Origin: Paenibacillus herberti
Lineage (GTDB): Bacteria; Bacillota; Bacilli; Paenibacillales; Paenibacillaceae
NCBI RefSeq assembly: GCF_002233675.1
Contig: NZ_NMUQ01000001.1
Coordinates: forward strand, 2,024,063-2,088,062
Direction: 5' to 3'
Length of the DNA: 64,000 bases
Below, in pieces: positions 8,412 to 17,321 of the stretch. How positions within the stretch are numbered: the stretch's first letter is position 1; every line of letters begins with the position of its first letter. The notes under the pieces were generated by a model. The model was given only the letters and a program-made list of their open reading frames with translations, had not been told where the DNA came from and ran no database searches. Both the position numbers and the translations under genes were made by a program.

Positions 8412-8457
8412 CAGCACATTCGCCATGCATAAGAAGGAATAACTCGCACATCCCCAA

Positions 8458-9801
8458 TTACAGCACAACGTTCCCTTTCCGCAGCACATCCCGCAGCTTT
8501 TCAATATCTACCCCAGCGGGCAATGCCGTGTTCGTCGCAATGGCAAGCGCAGCCGCTGTACCGGCCGCTTCTCCGGTAGCCATACAGCTTGGCGTCAGCC
8601 TTGTCGTGGCAAGTGCTTCATGTGTCGTTGATATGCAGCGGCCAGCAGCGAGCAAGTTATCTACACCTTTTGGAATAAGACAACCATATGGAATGTCATA
8701 AGCACCGCTTCCTTCGATAAAAGAAGCTGCAACACCTTTACCCGTCGGGTCATGCAAATCGACAGGATAGCCGCTGCGTGCAATTCCGTCGGTATAACGC
8801 CGTCCTTGGACAACATCCCCAATCGTCAAACAATAGAGCCCATCAATGCGCCGCGACTCCCGGACTCCGATCTGTGCACCAACTGATGAGATGGACGCCT
8901 TGGCGAAGCCAGGAATATAATCTTGCATAAATTTGGCCATAAGCAACACTTGTTTGCGGCCTTCTTCCTCAGCCTCTGTCAACTGCTCAATGTCCGTGGC
9001 GTCCATGCCCTGCACTCGGGTACAGTTGACCAACACTTCGTCGTCAGCCGGTCCTGTGAAAAACAACACCTGATCACGGTTAATCGGTACCTTGGCCGCT
9101 TTCCATTCGGCGTAGAAACCGGAAACGGCGGTTAGCGGGAGCTGATCCAGCTCAGCAAAAAGCGTTTTGGGGTAAAAGTTATCCGGATTGTCCTGAATCG
9201 CCTGACGCACCGCACTCAGGTCTACACCACGCATACGGAATTTCATCGTCATCGGTTGTGTGCGCCCGTCCTCCTGCCGTCCCTTGACCGTGGCCGCTCC
9301 AGCTAAATAAGCAACGTCAGCATCACCAGTTGTATCAATAAATTGTTTGCCAAAAACATCAATCCTGCCCGACTTACCGGTCAGCCGCACCGATTGAATG
9401 ATCCGATCCGATACAAACACCTCATCAACAAAGCTGTGAGCAAGCAGTTTGACACCAGCTTCCTTAAGCATCTCAACAGCCAGTACTTTAAAAATCTCAG
9501 CATCGTAGGGGGTAATACTATACGTGAAACCGATCGTATCGCGCAGATGACCAGGTGAACCGCCGCGCTCCATTAGACGGCTAACTATTTCTTCTGCCAC
9601 GCCCTTAATGACCTGCTCACCTTGCGCGGTGTGGAAGGTCATCCACGGATAAACGGAAGCCGCTGTAGACATCCCGCCTACAAAGCCATACCGTTCGATC
9701 AAGATGACGGAGGCCCCTTGGCGTCCTGCGGCGATGGCTGCACATAAACCAGCTGGCCCCCCGCCGATAACAATTACATCTGCTTCAAACTTATTTTTCA
9801 T
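8458..9801 (-). CDS. FAD-dependent oxidoreductase (FAD_oxidored type)
   Basis: The N-terminal dinucleotide fold ADVIVIGGGPAGLCAAIAAG, followed by VILIERYGFVGGMST, marks the FAD-dependent oxidoreductase family PF12831. The mid-region FIDTTGDADVAYLAGA and the C-terminal DNLLAAGRCISTTHEA are further family motifs. There is no signal peptide, so it is cytosolic. I choose ATG 9801 because GGAGGGAGG lies just upstream; twelve extra codons of open frame are not needed. It is the last gene of a sugar-uptake operon, so oxidation of an imported sugar or derivative is plausible. The substrate is unknown. Confidence 0.88.
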   Translation of the reverse strand: MKNKFEADVIVIGGGPAGLCAAIAAGRQGASVILIERYGFVGGMSTAASVYPWMTFHTAQGEQVIKGVAEEIVSRLMERGGSPGHLRDTIGFTYSITPYDAEIFKVLAVEMLKEAGVKLLAHSFVDEVFVSDRIIQSVRLTGKSGRIDVFGKQFIDTTGDADVAYLAGAATVKGRQEDGRTQPMTMKFRMRGVDLSAVRQAIQDNPDNFYPKTLFAELDQLPLTAVSGFYAEWKAAKVPINRDQVLFFTGPADDEVLVNCTRVQGMDATDIEQLTEAEEEGRKQVLLMAKFMQDYIPGFAKASISSVGAQIGVRESRRIDGLYCLTIGDVVQGRRYTDGIARSGYPVDLHDPTGKGVAASFIEGSGAYDIPYGCLIPKGVDNLLAAGRCISTTHEALATTRLTPSCMATGEAAGTAAALAIATNTALPAGVDIEKLRDVLRKGNVVL

Positions 9802-9848
9802 GCTGCCAAACCTCCCTCCAACCGACATACCTATCATTAATCCTGGTG

Positions 9849-10706
9849 TTATTCCTTCAGTCCCGTCATGGACACTCCTTCAATAAATTGCTTTTGAGCG
9901 AAAAAGAAGATGATGAGTAGCGGCAGCGTCGCCATGACGGAGGCGCTCATCAGATGATGCCACGCAGTCCCGGATTCATCGGTAAACAGCGATAGCGCAA
10001 GCGGCAGTGTCATCAATTCTCTATCACTAATATAAATCAGCGGATCGAAGAAATCGTTCCATGAAGCTAGGAATGTAAAAATCACTAATGTTGCAATTGC
10101 CGGTTTGGCTAGCGGCATCATAATTCGGCTATAGATTTGCGCACGAGAGTAACCGTCCACCATCGCGGCTTCCTCCAGCTCCTTGGGAATGCCCAGGAAA
10201 AACTGGCGCATGACAAACACGCCGAATACGCCGCCAGCGCCGAAGATCGGAAGTAAAATAAGCGGCACATGGGTATTAATCAGACCAATCTCACGCAGAA
10301 ACAGAAACATAGGAATCGCAATTACTTCATTCGGAATCATCATTGTACTTAACAACAGGAGGAATACGACGCCGCGCCCCCAAAACGGAATTCGAGCGAA
10401 GGCATACCCGGCCAGCGAAGCGAAGAAAATAGTACCCAGTGTAACAAGCGCAGCAATATAAACACTGTTCCAGTAAAACAGATGAAAGGGAATGCTCTGC
10501 AGCACTTCCGTGTAGTTACTCAAGCGTATTGGAGTCGGAATGAATTGCGGTGGAAATAAGAATACTTTGGCAGGCTCCTTGAGTGATGTCGAGACCATCC
10601 ATAGGAACGGCATAAGCATGACGGCCGATACGACCGTTAAAAACGCATACTGCATCAATCCGCTTAATCGGTCCCAGCGCCGTATGGATAAGTGGTCAGC
10701 CCTCAT
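9849..10706 (-). CDS. carbohydrate ABC transporter permease (MalG type)
   Basis: The 285-residue membrane protein has six predicted helices and the inner-membrane permease loop EEAAMVDGYSRAQIYSRIMMPLAKP, which contacts the ATPase (EAA motif). This is the CUT1 MalG-type partner. AAGAGGTGGG precedes the ATG, and the first bases overlap the end of the MalF-type gene, which suggests coupled translation. No ATPase gene is in the operon; as is common in Bacillota, a shared MsmX-like ATPase encoded elsewhere probably powers it. Confidence 0.92.
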   Translation of the reverse strand: MRADHLSIRRWDRLSGLMQYAFLTVVSAVMLMPFLWMVSTSLKEPAKVFLFPPQFIPTPIRLSNYTEVLQSIPFHLFYWNSVYIAALVTLGTIFFASLAGYAFARIPFWGRGVVFLLLLSTMMIPNEVIAIPMFLFLREIGLINTHVPLILLPIFGAGGVFGVFVMRQFFLGIPKELEEAAMVDGYSRAQIYSRIMMPLAKPAIATLVIFTFLASWNDFFDPLIYISDRELMTLPLALSLFTDESGTAWHHLMSASVMATLPLLIIFFFAQKQFIEGVSMTGLKE

Positions 10707-11628
10707 GCATGACCCACCTCTTTCTTAAACCCCATTGGAGGAGTGTAAGCGCTAAAATAATAATAAACAAAACATAGGCCAAAGCAGAGGCGTAGCCAAA
10801 TTCATAAAGCTTAAACGCTTTTTCCCAAATGTAATACACCAATACCTCTGTGCTGCCCACCGGCCCCCCCTGAGTCATCACATAGATTTGCCCGAACACT
10901 TTAAACGAGCCAATTATCGTCATGATGATTGTCAGGAACAAGGTATGTGTGATCATGGGCAGCGTAATACGGAAAAAGGTGGTGAATTTATTGGCGCCAT
11001 CAAGCTTCGCCGCTTCATACAAGTGCACCGGTACCTGCTGTAATGCTGCGATAAACAGCACCATGTTTAATCCTACATTTTTGAGAACACTCGTAATAAT
11101 GACAACCGGCATCGCTAAGCTTTCATCATAAAGCCAGGACGGTCCTGTCACTCCGAGCAGTTGGAGTAGTTGATTGATAAAACCAGAGTCAGTCGCAAAC
11201 ATGTACTTCCAGACAATCGACCAAACAATGAGAGACGTCATCACGGGAATGAATAGGACAGTTCGGAATAGGCCCATCCCGGGCAGCTTACCCGCCAGAG
11301 GGAGCGCCAATAACAGAGCCAATCCAATGTTAAGCGGGACCAGACCAGCAGCAAAGTAAAGAGTATTGCCCAGCACCTTCCAAAACTCTTTGTCGCTAAA
11401 AATGGCTTGGTAGTTATCCAACCCGACGAATGAAGCCTTTCCCAGCAGCGGCCAATCCGTCAGACTCATATACAACGCCATCATAAGTGGTATAAACAGA
11501 AGCAATGCAAATCCAAGCACCATCGGTGCAACGAAGAGCCAACCCGTCCGGTTTGCATCTCGATCGAGCGGACTCCGACTGCGCCTCTTTTTAACCCCAG
11601 CCTCGCGGTTAACTACGGTCGATTGCAT
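10696..11628 (-). CDS. carbohydrate ABC transporter permease (MalF type)
   Basis: Helices and loop motifs identify a CUT1 sugar permease: GWLFVAPMVLGFALLLFIPL in helix 1 and YEAAKLDGANKFTTFFRITL as the EAA loop. I use the ATG at 11628 (MQSTVV), which has GGAG seven bases upstream; a longer open frame starts within the previous gene. The start thus overlaps the end of the TIM-barrel gene by about 20 bases. It should form the membrane channel with the MalG-type protein encoded next. Confidence 0.9.
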   Translation of the reverse strand: MQSTVVNREAGVKKRRSRSPLDRDANRTGWLFVAPMVLGFALLLFIPLMMALYMSLTDWPLLGKASFVGLDNYQAIFSDKEFWKVLGNTLYFAAGLVPLNIGLALLLALPLAGKLPGMGLFRTVLFIPVMTSLIVWSIVWKYMFATDSGFINQLLQLLGVTGPSWLYDESLAMPVVIITSVLKNVGLNMVLFIAALQQVPVHLYEAAKLDGANKFTTFFRITLPMITHTLFLTIIMTIIGSFKVFGQIYVMTQGGPVGSTEVLVYYIWEKAFKLYEFGYASALAYVLFIIILALTLLQWGLRKRWVMHEG

Positions 11629-12298
11629 TACGCATCTCCGCAACCGCACGACGGATGCCGTCGGCATCATTGCCGAAAACAACTGCACCGATCAGCAGCA
11701 CCCTAATGCCGCTATTGATTAGTGCCGGGACATCAGCGGGTACAATTTTGCGCTGGGATGGCACGATGACGGGCAACTTCGTATGTTCTACCAGCCAGCG
11801 ATATTTGAGTAGATCGGCAAAGCTGAGAGGCATGCCATACTCCTCGCCCGGAATGATGGAAGCTTCAAGCGCCTCAACTCCGAATGATGCTGCACCTTCC
11901 AGAAAACGAGGATCAAAGCTGCTATCAATAGCAAAGGTGCGTGCAAGCTTCGGGAAACGTAATAGGAATGATGGCATATGGAACGCATATATGGACGTAA
12001 AGTCTACTCCAAGCTCAGGCAGCGCTTCGATTTCCTCTTGGTTGACGCTTTCAATGGATCCGCCCGGCACAATTCCGAGCGGTCCGTCGTACAGGGAACG
12101 GATCCCAGAGATCGCATCCTGATTATCAACAAGTGACCCGAATGTCATACCGCTAGCTCGATGCTCAACGTTAATATGAACCTTCAAACCGTCAGCGCCT
12201 TCAGCTAGCGCCGCCTGAGCGAGAACAGGATCATTGGCCGGCAAACTTACGAACAACTGCAGCTTATCACTCGTTAAAGATTGTTTAAACCGATTCAT
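11609..12298 (-). CDS. TIM-barrel-like protein of unknown function in sugar operon
   Basis: The 229-residue cytosolic protein has the alternating strand and helix pattern of a small (beta/alpha)8 barrel: AALAEGADGLKVHINVEH early, GPLGIVPGG in the middle, and ALINSGIRVLLIGAVVFG at the end, the last resembling the phosphate-binding strands of NanE- or HisA-like enzymes. I cannot assign a family. AAGGAG lies ten bases before the ATG. Its position between the binding-protein and permease genes suggests that it acts on the imported sugar or its phosphate, perhaps as an epimerase or aldolase. That is inference only. Confidence 0.75.
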   Translation of the reverse strand: MNRFKQSLTSDKLQLFVSLPANDPVLAQAALAEGADGLKVHINVEHRASGMTFGSLVDNQDAISGIRSLYDGPLGIVPGGSIESVNQEEIEALPELGVDFTSIYAFHMPSFLLRFPKLARTFAIDSSFDPRFLEGAASFGVEALEASIIPGEEYGMPLSFADLLKYRWLVEHTKLPVIVPSQRKIVPADVPALINSGIRVLLIGAVVFGNDADGIRRAVAEMRNAIDRS

Positions 12299-12328
12299 TA
12301 AACACCAGCTCCTTTTTGCACAACCTCT

Positions 12329-13630
12329 TTACTTGTTGAGCAGTGGGTCAACCTTCTCCTTGATCCCTTTCAATATTTCTTCAGGAGCACCGGACTGTCC
12401 AAACAAACGGTCGAAGCCTGATAAAATTTCCGTATCGATCTTCTGCCACTGGATATGGCCTGGTTGTACTTTAGCTTTCGGCATCTCATCGATGACAGCC
12501 TGCTTGATATCGGCCGGATCAGGGTTACCTTCCTGCTTCAAGAAAGCGTCCGAGCCCAGCACCGACTGGCGTGGTGGTACAAAAAACGCGGATGTCGTCT
12601 GTATCCCTTCCTGCCCGGCGAGGAACTTGATCAGTTCCTTTGCTTCCTTCGGATGTTTGCTTTCCTTGAACAACACATAACCGGCCTGCCCCATCATCGG
12701 AACCGTGCCTTGGGAGCCAGATGGCATCGGCGCGATACTCCATTTGAAATCTTTAATTGTACGCGCTTTCGAAACAAAGCTGTAATTATCAAAAATCATG
12801 CCTAATTTACCGGATTCAAAGCTGACCTGCTCACCAGCCTTCGGATGGGACTTGTCAACGAACATCATGGTCTGGAGCATTTTAAGCGTTTCTACGCCGT
12901 AGGCATCGTTCCAAGTGAATTTGCTCATATCTTCTTTGAAAGGAGCACTACCATTCGACCAAGAATAGGAAGCGAGCATAATCCAAGTTTTCCAGTCTCG
13001 GAAAAAGTTAGCCCCATACGTCCGGCCTGAGGTCGGACCGTCCGAGATGAGTTTTGCCGACTTGACGAATTCTTCCCATGTCCACTTGCCTTGCTCTGCT
13101 AGTTCATTGGGTGAGGTAAGCCCCGCTTTCTCAAACAGATCCCTGTTATAAAACACAACGCTAGGCGGTGTCGAGAATGGCACTCCGTAAAGCTTACCAT
13201 CCTTCCGGAACAGATCCAATGTTGATGGAATGATGTCATCCCTGTTAAAGGTTGGATCCGCTGCCACATCAGTGATATCTCCCAAAATATCGTTGGCCAT
13301 AAATTGCGGAACCATCCGTTCAGAGATCCACGCAATATCCGGCAGCTCCCTCCCGGCAGCAAGTACGGAAATTTTCTGCTGATAATCAGCGAACGGTATC
13401 GAGTCGATTTTCACTTCAATGTTCGGATGGGATTCGTTGAACTTGGCAAACAGGCCTTGGTACAGCTCAAGCTGCGCGGGATTTCCCCAAGTCGCAAATT
13501 TTAACTCAACCTTTTTGCCGCTAGAATCCGTTGGTGTTGTTGTCTCACCGTTCGTATTGCCGCTACACGCGGTTGCGGTTGTTGCCATTGCAAGGAACAA
13601 TGCGAGATAACCAATCCTCTTTCGCTTCAT
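12329..13630 (-). CDS. extracellular sugar-binding lipoprotein (SBP family 1)
   Basis: This is the substrate-binding protein of the ABC importer. Starting at 13630, the signal peptide MKRKRIGYLALFLAMAT leads to lipobox TACSG. The mature part shows LKFATWGNPAQLELYQGLFA and KFNESHPNIEVK, typical of family 1 solute-binding proteins (MalE/UgpB-like). GAGGGGGAG before the ATG fixes the start; a longer frame to 13711 lacks a signal. It heads the transporter operon, about 130 bases after the response-regulator gene, and probably has its own promoter controlled by that regulator. Confidence 0.92.
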   Translation of the reverse strand: MKRKRIGYLALFLAMATTATACSGNTNGETTTPTDSSGKKVELKFATWGNPAQLELYQGLFAKFNESHPNIEVKIDSIPFADYQQKISVLAAGRELPDIAWISERMVPQFMANDILGDITDVAADPTFNRDDIIPSTLDLFRKDGKLYGVPFSTPPSVVFYNRDLFEKAGLTSPNELAEQGKWTWEEFVKSAKLISDGPTSGRTYGANFFRDWKTWIMLASYSWSNGSAPFKEDMSKFTWNDAYGVETLKMLQTMMFVDKSHPKAGEQVSFESGKLGMIFDNYSFVSKARTIKDFKWSIAPMPSGSQGTVPMMGQAGYVLFKESKHPKEAKELIKFLAGQEGIQTTSAFFVPPRQSVLGSDAFLKQEGNPDPADIKQAVIDEMPKAKVQPGHIQWQKIDTEILSGFDRLFGQSGAPEEILKGIKEKVDPLLNK

Positions 13631-13759
13631 TGCTTCTCCCCCTCTAAGTAAATAGGCTCCATCCCCACATGTTAATTGTACGGACTGCTGACAACAGGAG
13701 AAATCACGCATGTTTTAGATTTGGTATGGTTTTTTTAGAGGAATGGACAAAACTAGAGG

Positions 13760-14524
13760 TTAAGTCGTCTGCTGATCACGGAATGTGCTGGGCGTTACAC
13801 CGACCAACTGCTTGAATACAAGCATGAAATGTTTGGGGCTCTGATAACCAGATAATCGGGCAATATCATAAATTTTCAACTCAGTCTGGGAAAGCAAGTA
13901 TTTGGCACGTTCAATACGGACGGTCGCGATCTGATCAGATAGATTAATGCCGGTTTCCTGCTTGAACAGCACACTTAAATAGGCTGGGTTCATATGTACA
14001 AAATCAGCCAGCGTCGGCAGCCGCAAGTCTCCTTCCGGATGGGCCTCGATGTATTCTATAATTTTGCGAATCAAGCGCCGTCTCTCTGGGCCTTGCCGCT
14101 CCTCTGGAACTTCTGCGCATTCCGCAGGTTCAGGGCTCTTACCGCTGCGCTTAAGCAGAACCGCCTGAATTTTGTCGAGCGCGCACACCAGATGTTTCCG
14201 ATCGATAGGCTTCAGCAAATAATCAGACACCCCATATTGCAGCGCCCTCTGAGCATAGCTGAAGTCACTGTATCCGCTAATGATTAGGAATGGCATATCC
14301 TCGAACTTCTCGCGGATTTTCTCCAGCAGCTGCAGACCGTTTATTTCACCGATCCGAATGTCCGTAATGACCGCATCAATGGCGTTCTGGTTCAGATATT
14401 GGAGTGCTTCACGGCCATGCGCCGCTTCCTTCACAACTTTAAAATGGGGTGAAACCTGATGAATCAACGAAGCAATGCCCCTGCGAATCACTTCCTCGTC
14501 TTCAACGAGCATAACGCGTATCAT
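13760..14524 (-). CDS. response regulator, AraC-type output (YesN-like)
   Basis: The receiver domain occupies residues 1-120, with acidic pocket E8-D9, phospho-acceptor D55 in VITDIRIG, and K105 in LLKPID. The last 100 residues form an AraC-type double HTH (FVHMNPAYLSVLFKQETG and LSGYQSPKHFMLVFKQ). GGGGGGAAAC precedes the ATG. It is encoded after the sensor kinase and in front of the binding-protein gene, so it most likely activates the transporter operon when sugar is sensed outside. Confidence 0.92.
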   Translation of the reverse strand: MIRVMLVEDEEVIRRGIASLIHQVSPHFKVVKEAAHGREALQYLNQNAIDAVITDIRIGEINGLQLLEKIREKFEDMPFLIISGYSDFSYAQRALQYGVSDYLLKPIDRKHLVCALDKIQAVLLKRSGKSPEPAECAEVPEERQGPERRRLIRKIIEYIEAHPEGDLRLPTLADFVHMNPAYLSVLFKQETGINLSDQIATVRIERAKYLLSQTELKIYDIARLSGYQSPKHFMLVFKQLVGVTPSTFRDQQTT

Positions 14525-14687
14525 TTAATGTTTCCCCCCTTTTAGTTCGTGTTCAAAAAGATCGCCATTCAGCACCGAGAAGGTTGTGTGAACCAGAAGA
14601 AGGAGGTTGGCAAACCTACATGAGCACCGGACTTCGAAGGTGAAGACAAGATTCGATGTCGAGTTCGCTTCCTAGTTTACATCGTGA

Positions 14688-16553
14688 TCAATGGCGGCCT
14701 TTTTGAACAACCTCTTTTAGTGGTAGCGGAATCGTAATCGTAAATGCCGTACCTGCCCCGAGGCTTGCGTCTACATGCAGCTCATAGGCATGCCCGTACA
14801 TTAATGCTAGTCGCTGACTGATATTACGCAGTGCTACACCATGTCCATCCCTTCGTTGTTCAGCAGTGGATGCCACCGCAACCGGACGATTAAGAGATTG
14901 ACGCAAGCTCGCAAGCTCCGCTTCAGACATCCCCCGTCCGTCATCACGGACTGTCAGCAGCAAACAGTCTTCAAACCTGACGGCGTGAACCCAGATCGTT
15001 TTTCCCCCGTCATAGTCGCCAATGCCATGATAGATGGCATTTTCAATCATGGGCTGAATGATTAGCTTAGGCACTTCATGCGGCAACAGCTCGGGTTCAA
15101 TATCAAATAGAATCTGCAGCCGGTCCCCATACCGTAATTGCTGAATGCTCACATAAGCCTCGGCCGTTTCCAACTCTTCTCGCAGCTGTACGAGCTGGCA
15201 TTCATGTCCTACCGTATAACGGAGCATCCGCCCGAGCGCTGTCACCATATCCGATACACGTTCGCTTTGGCCTTGGACGGCAAGCATATGAATCGATTCA
15301 AGTGTGTTGTAAATAAAATGGGGATTGATCTGTCTTTGCAACGCAATTAGCTCTGCTTCCTTCTCGCGTAATCCAATCACATATACTTCCTCGACCAGCT
15401 GGTCGATTTCTTCTACCATTCGGTTGAAATTGTGACTGAGCTGCCCAATCTCATCCCCTGTTTCCACCTGCACGCTTTGCTTGAAGTTGCCAAGCTCAAC
15501 GAGTTTCATCTTGTTTTTGAGCGCAGCGAGGGGACGGTTCAGTCGATAGGAAAAATAAGTGGCAAGCCCCCCTCCCAAAACAAGACAAACGATCCCGATC
15601 AACATCGTTTTGGTGCGCAGTGCATTGGTTTCCTTCAGCAGCGACTCTAGCGGGATAAAACGGACGATTTTGATATCCGAGTAGTCCGAGTAATCGGAGA
15701 TGGTCAAAAAGGACTTTCCCCCAAGCTCCATGCGGCGGACGGTCGACTCGTTTGGTAAGGCTGCAGCACTGGCGAGCTCTTCATAACGGTCAGGTGGCAG
15801 CCCAGGTCCATTTTCCAAGAAAAAAAGCTCGGTACGACTGTTAACCGCGACCAGACTTCCTTTGTCCTCGAATTTAACATTGGAGAGAATCCCCCGGAAT
15901 ACATCTAGCTTCAAGTCGATTTTTATGAGTCCCAACGTCCGATTCGTGTTCGGCTCGCGTATAAGGCGGGCAACGGAAAAATAGTCCTGCGGGTCTCTTT
16001 CCAGGTAATAAGAGGGTTGATGCGTCGGGATCAACGTCCAGGCCCCATCAGCCTTATGTACCCGTTCGTACCAGCTTTGTTGTGAAGGATCGTTGAACAG
16101 TTGAATCGTATTGGCGTCGAGGTTGGAAAAGGTGAAACCGTTGCCTGCAAAAATATGAATGCCGCGAATTTCCGGACGGTCATAAGTGCCGCTGGCGATA
16201 TGCAGCAGCATCTTCTCTAGCTCTTCAACGGAAGGTCGCCTATCGGCTAGGGTCGGACTGCTGTATTTTCTGAGAATTGCGAGTACCTCTGGATCATACA
16301 TGGGCATTATCGAAAGATGCTGCATTTCCTTTAAGGTACGGTCCAGATTCTGATTAATTTGGCCGACGAGCTGTGCTGAATACTCCGCAGTTCTGCGTTC
16401 GGTGGAAGAGGAAAAGTCGTAGTAGGTCAAAGAACCCTGCAAACTCAGAGGAGTAGCGATTAGCAGTAGGAAAATAAGCAGTGTCTTGGATCGCAGACTC
16501 CATTGGCTTAGAGGAGGAAGCAGCGTATACCAAGGTTTTTTTCTGATTTTCAT
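14688..16553 (-). CDS. sensor histidine kinase (YesM-like)
   Basis: One N-terminal helix (about 20-42), a large extracellular sensor region, a second helix (about 317-338), a HAMP segment, then the His_kinase motif INPHFIYNTL with the phosphorylated His near residue 412, and an ATPase domain with MIENAIYHG and DDGRGMSEAEL. This is the YesM/LytS-type kinase. I use the ATG at 16553, spaced correctly from AAGAGGTGG, not the ATG six bases earlier. The 163-base gap to the regulator gene holds no other feature. Its signal is probably the sugar handled by the adjacent transporter. Confidence 0.92.
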   Translation of the reverse strand: MKIRKKPWYTLLPPLSQWSLRSKTLLIFLLLIATPLSLQGSLTYYDFSSSTERRTAEYSAQLVGQINQNLDRTLKEMQHLSIMPMYDPEVLAILRKYSSPTLADRRPSVEELEKMLLHIASGTYDRPEIRGIHIFAGNGFTFSNLDANTIQLFNDPSQQSWYERVHKADGAWTLIPTHQPSYYLERDPQDYFSVARLIREPNTNRTLGLIKIDLKLDVFRGILSNVKFEDKGSLVAVNSRTELFFLENGPGLPPDRYEELASAAALPNESTVRRMELGGKSFLTISDYSDYSDIKIVRFIPLESLLKETNALRTKTMLIGIVCLVLGGGLATYFSYRLNRPLAALKNKMKLVELGNFKQSVQVETGDEIGQLSHNFNRMVEEIDQLVEEVYVIGLREKEAELIALQRQINPHFIYNTLESIHMLAVQGQSERVSDMVTALGRMLRYTVGHECQLVQLREELETAEAYVSIQQLRYGDRLQILFDIEPELLPHEVPKLIIQPMIENAIYHGIGDYDGGKTIWVHAVRFEDCLLLTVRDDGRGMSEAELASLRQSLNRPVAVASTAEQRRDGHGVALRNISQRLALMYGHAYELHVDASLGAGTAFTITIPLPLKEVVQKGRH

Positions 16554-16630
16554 CAACATCCACCTCTTTCTATTCTAACCCTCCCTGTCCGAATTCCTAA
16601 TTATAGGAGAATATTGCTCTACTGTATAAC

Positions 16631-16667
16631 AAAAAACACTCCAGAGATTATCTCTGGAGTGTTTTTT
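16631..16667. terminator. bidirectional terminator after tRNA-Leu
   Basis: Two perfectly complementary 17-base arms (AAAAAACACTCCAGAGA and its complement) around TTA form a strong hairpin with a T-run on either strand. It ends the tRNA-Leu transcript on the minus strand and isolates the kinase gene. Confidence 0.9.
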
Positions 16668-16671
16668 ATAA

Positions 16672-16755
16672 TGCGGTCAAGAGGACTCGAACCTCCACGG
16701 TATTGCTACCACTGGCACCTGAAGCCAGCGCGTCTGCCAATTCCGCCATGACCGC
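16672..16755 (-). tRNA. tRNA-Leu (anticodon CAG), no encoded CCA
   Basis: The minus strand reads GCGGTCA...TGACCGC as a seven-pair acceptor, with GGCGGAATTGGCAGACGC as D-arm, anticodon stem CTGGC/GCCAG around TTCAGGT (anticodon CAG), a long variable arm and GGAGGTTCGAGTCCTC as T-arm. The discriminator is A. CCA is not encoded. It is nearly identical to the tRNA at 26480-26566, but the last acceptor pair is A-U here and G-C there. Confidence 0.95.
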
Positions 16756-16770
16756 GCAATCACAAGAAAG

Positions 16771-16800
16771 AATATACCATGTCTTGGATAGGCTTGTCAA
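16771..16800 (-). promoter_or_regulatory. promoter of tRNA-Leu
   Basis: On the minus strand TTGACA (16795-16800) and TATATT (16771-16776) are separated by 18 bases and end 15 bases before the tRNA. The same pair is found upstream of the decayed tRNA copy at 20.6 kb. Confidence 0.75.
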
Positions 16801-16813
16801 CGAAAATTACTCA

Positions 16814-17197
16814 TTACTCATCATCACATAACAAACGCTGTATTTCATTCCGGTCAACATGAGTCAAACCCCAGTCACAGATCATTTCCAGCAGAGGAAT
16901 CAGCGAGCGGCCCTTATCACTAAGTTTATATTCAACACGTGCCGGAACTTCAGAATAAACGGTCCGGATAATGAGTGCATTGGCTTCTAATTCACGGAGT
17001 TGGTTAGTCAACGTTTTATGGGAGATATCGTGAATGTATTTCAGTAGTTCCCCAAATCGTCTTGCAGATTGTTCGTGCAGCTCATAAAGGATCATCACTT
17101 TCCATTTGCCCTGAATCATTTGCATAGTTGCATCAAATTCATTTAAATATTTATAGCTCGGCGCTGCATTTAATTGAGCATCATCCTGTTTTTCCAT
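16814..17197 (-). CDS. HxlR family transcriptional regulator
   Basis: This 127-residue winged-helix protein carries the HxlR core MIQGKWKVMILYELHEQSA, RRFGELLKYIHDISHKTLTN and LRELEANALIIRTVYSEVPA. Such regulators often sense quinones, aldehydes or redox stress. GGAGGAG precedes the ATG. It is divergent from a short-chain dehydrogenase gene with a long dyad between them, a common arrangement in which HxlR represses or activates the neighbour. There is no Cys in the N-terminal region where thiol-switch members carry it; Cys residues occur only near the C-terminus. Confidence 0.9.
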   Translation of the reverse strand: MEKQDDAQLNAAPSYKYLNEFDATMQMIQGKWKVMILYELHEQSARRFGELLKYIHDISHKTLTNQLRELEANALIIRTVYSEVPARVEYKLSDKGRSLIPLLEMICDWGLTHVDRNEIQRLLCDDE

Positions 17198-17216
17198 CTG
17201 TAACTCCTCCTACCTA

Positions 17217-17253
17217 ATGCACATACAGGTTACTTAGTAACCTAGAAGTGCAT
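17217..17253. promoter_or_regulatory. HxlR operator, two coaxial dyads
   Basis: AGGTTAC-tta-GTAACCT (17227-17243) sits exactly at the centre of an outer pair ATGCAC and GTGCAT (17217-17222 and 17248-17253). TTACT/AGTAA cores are typical of HxlR sites. It lies between the divergent starts of the regulator and the SDR gene. Confidence 0.75.
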
Positions 17254-17321
17254 ACTGTTCTCGTAAGAGTTTACATTATACACTTAAGTTAACATGAAAA
17301 GTAGAGAGGAAGTTAGATCAC

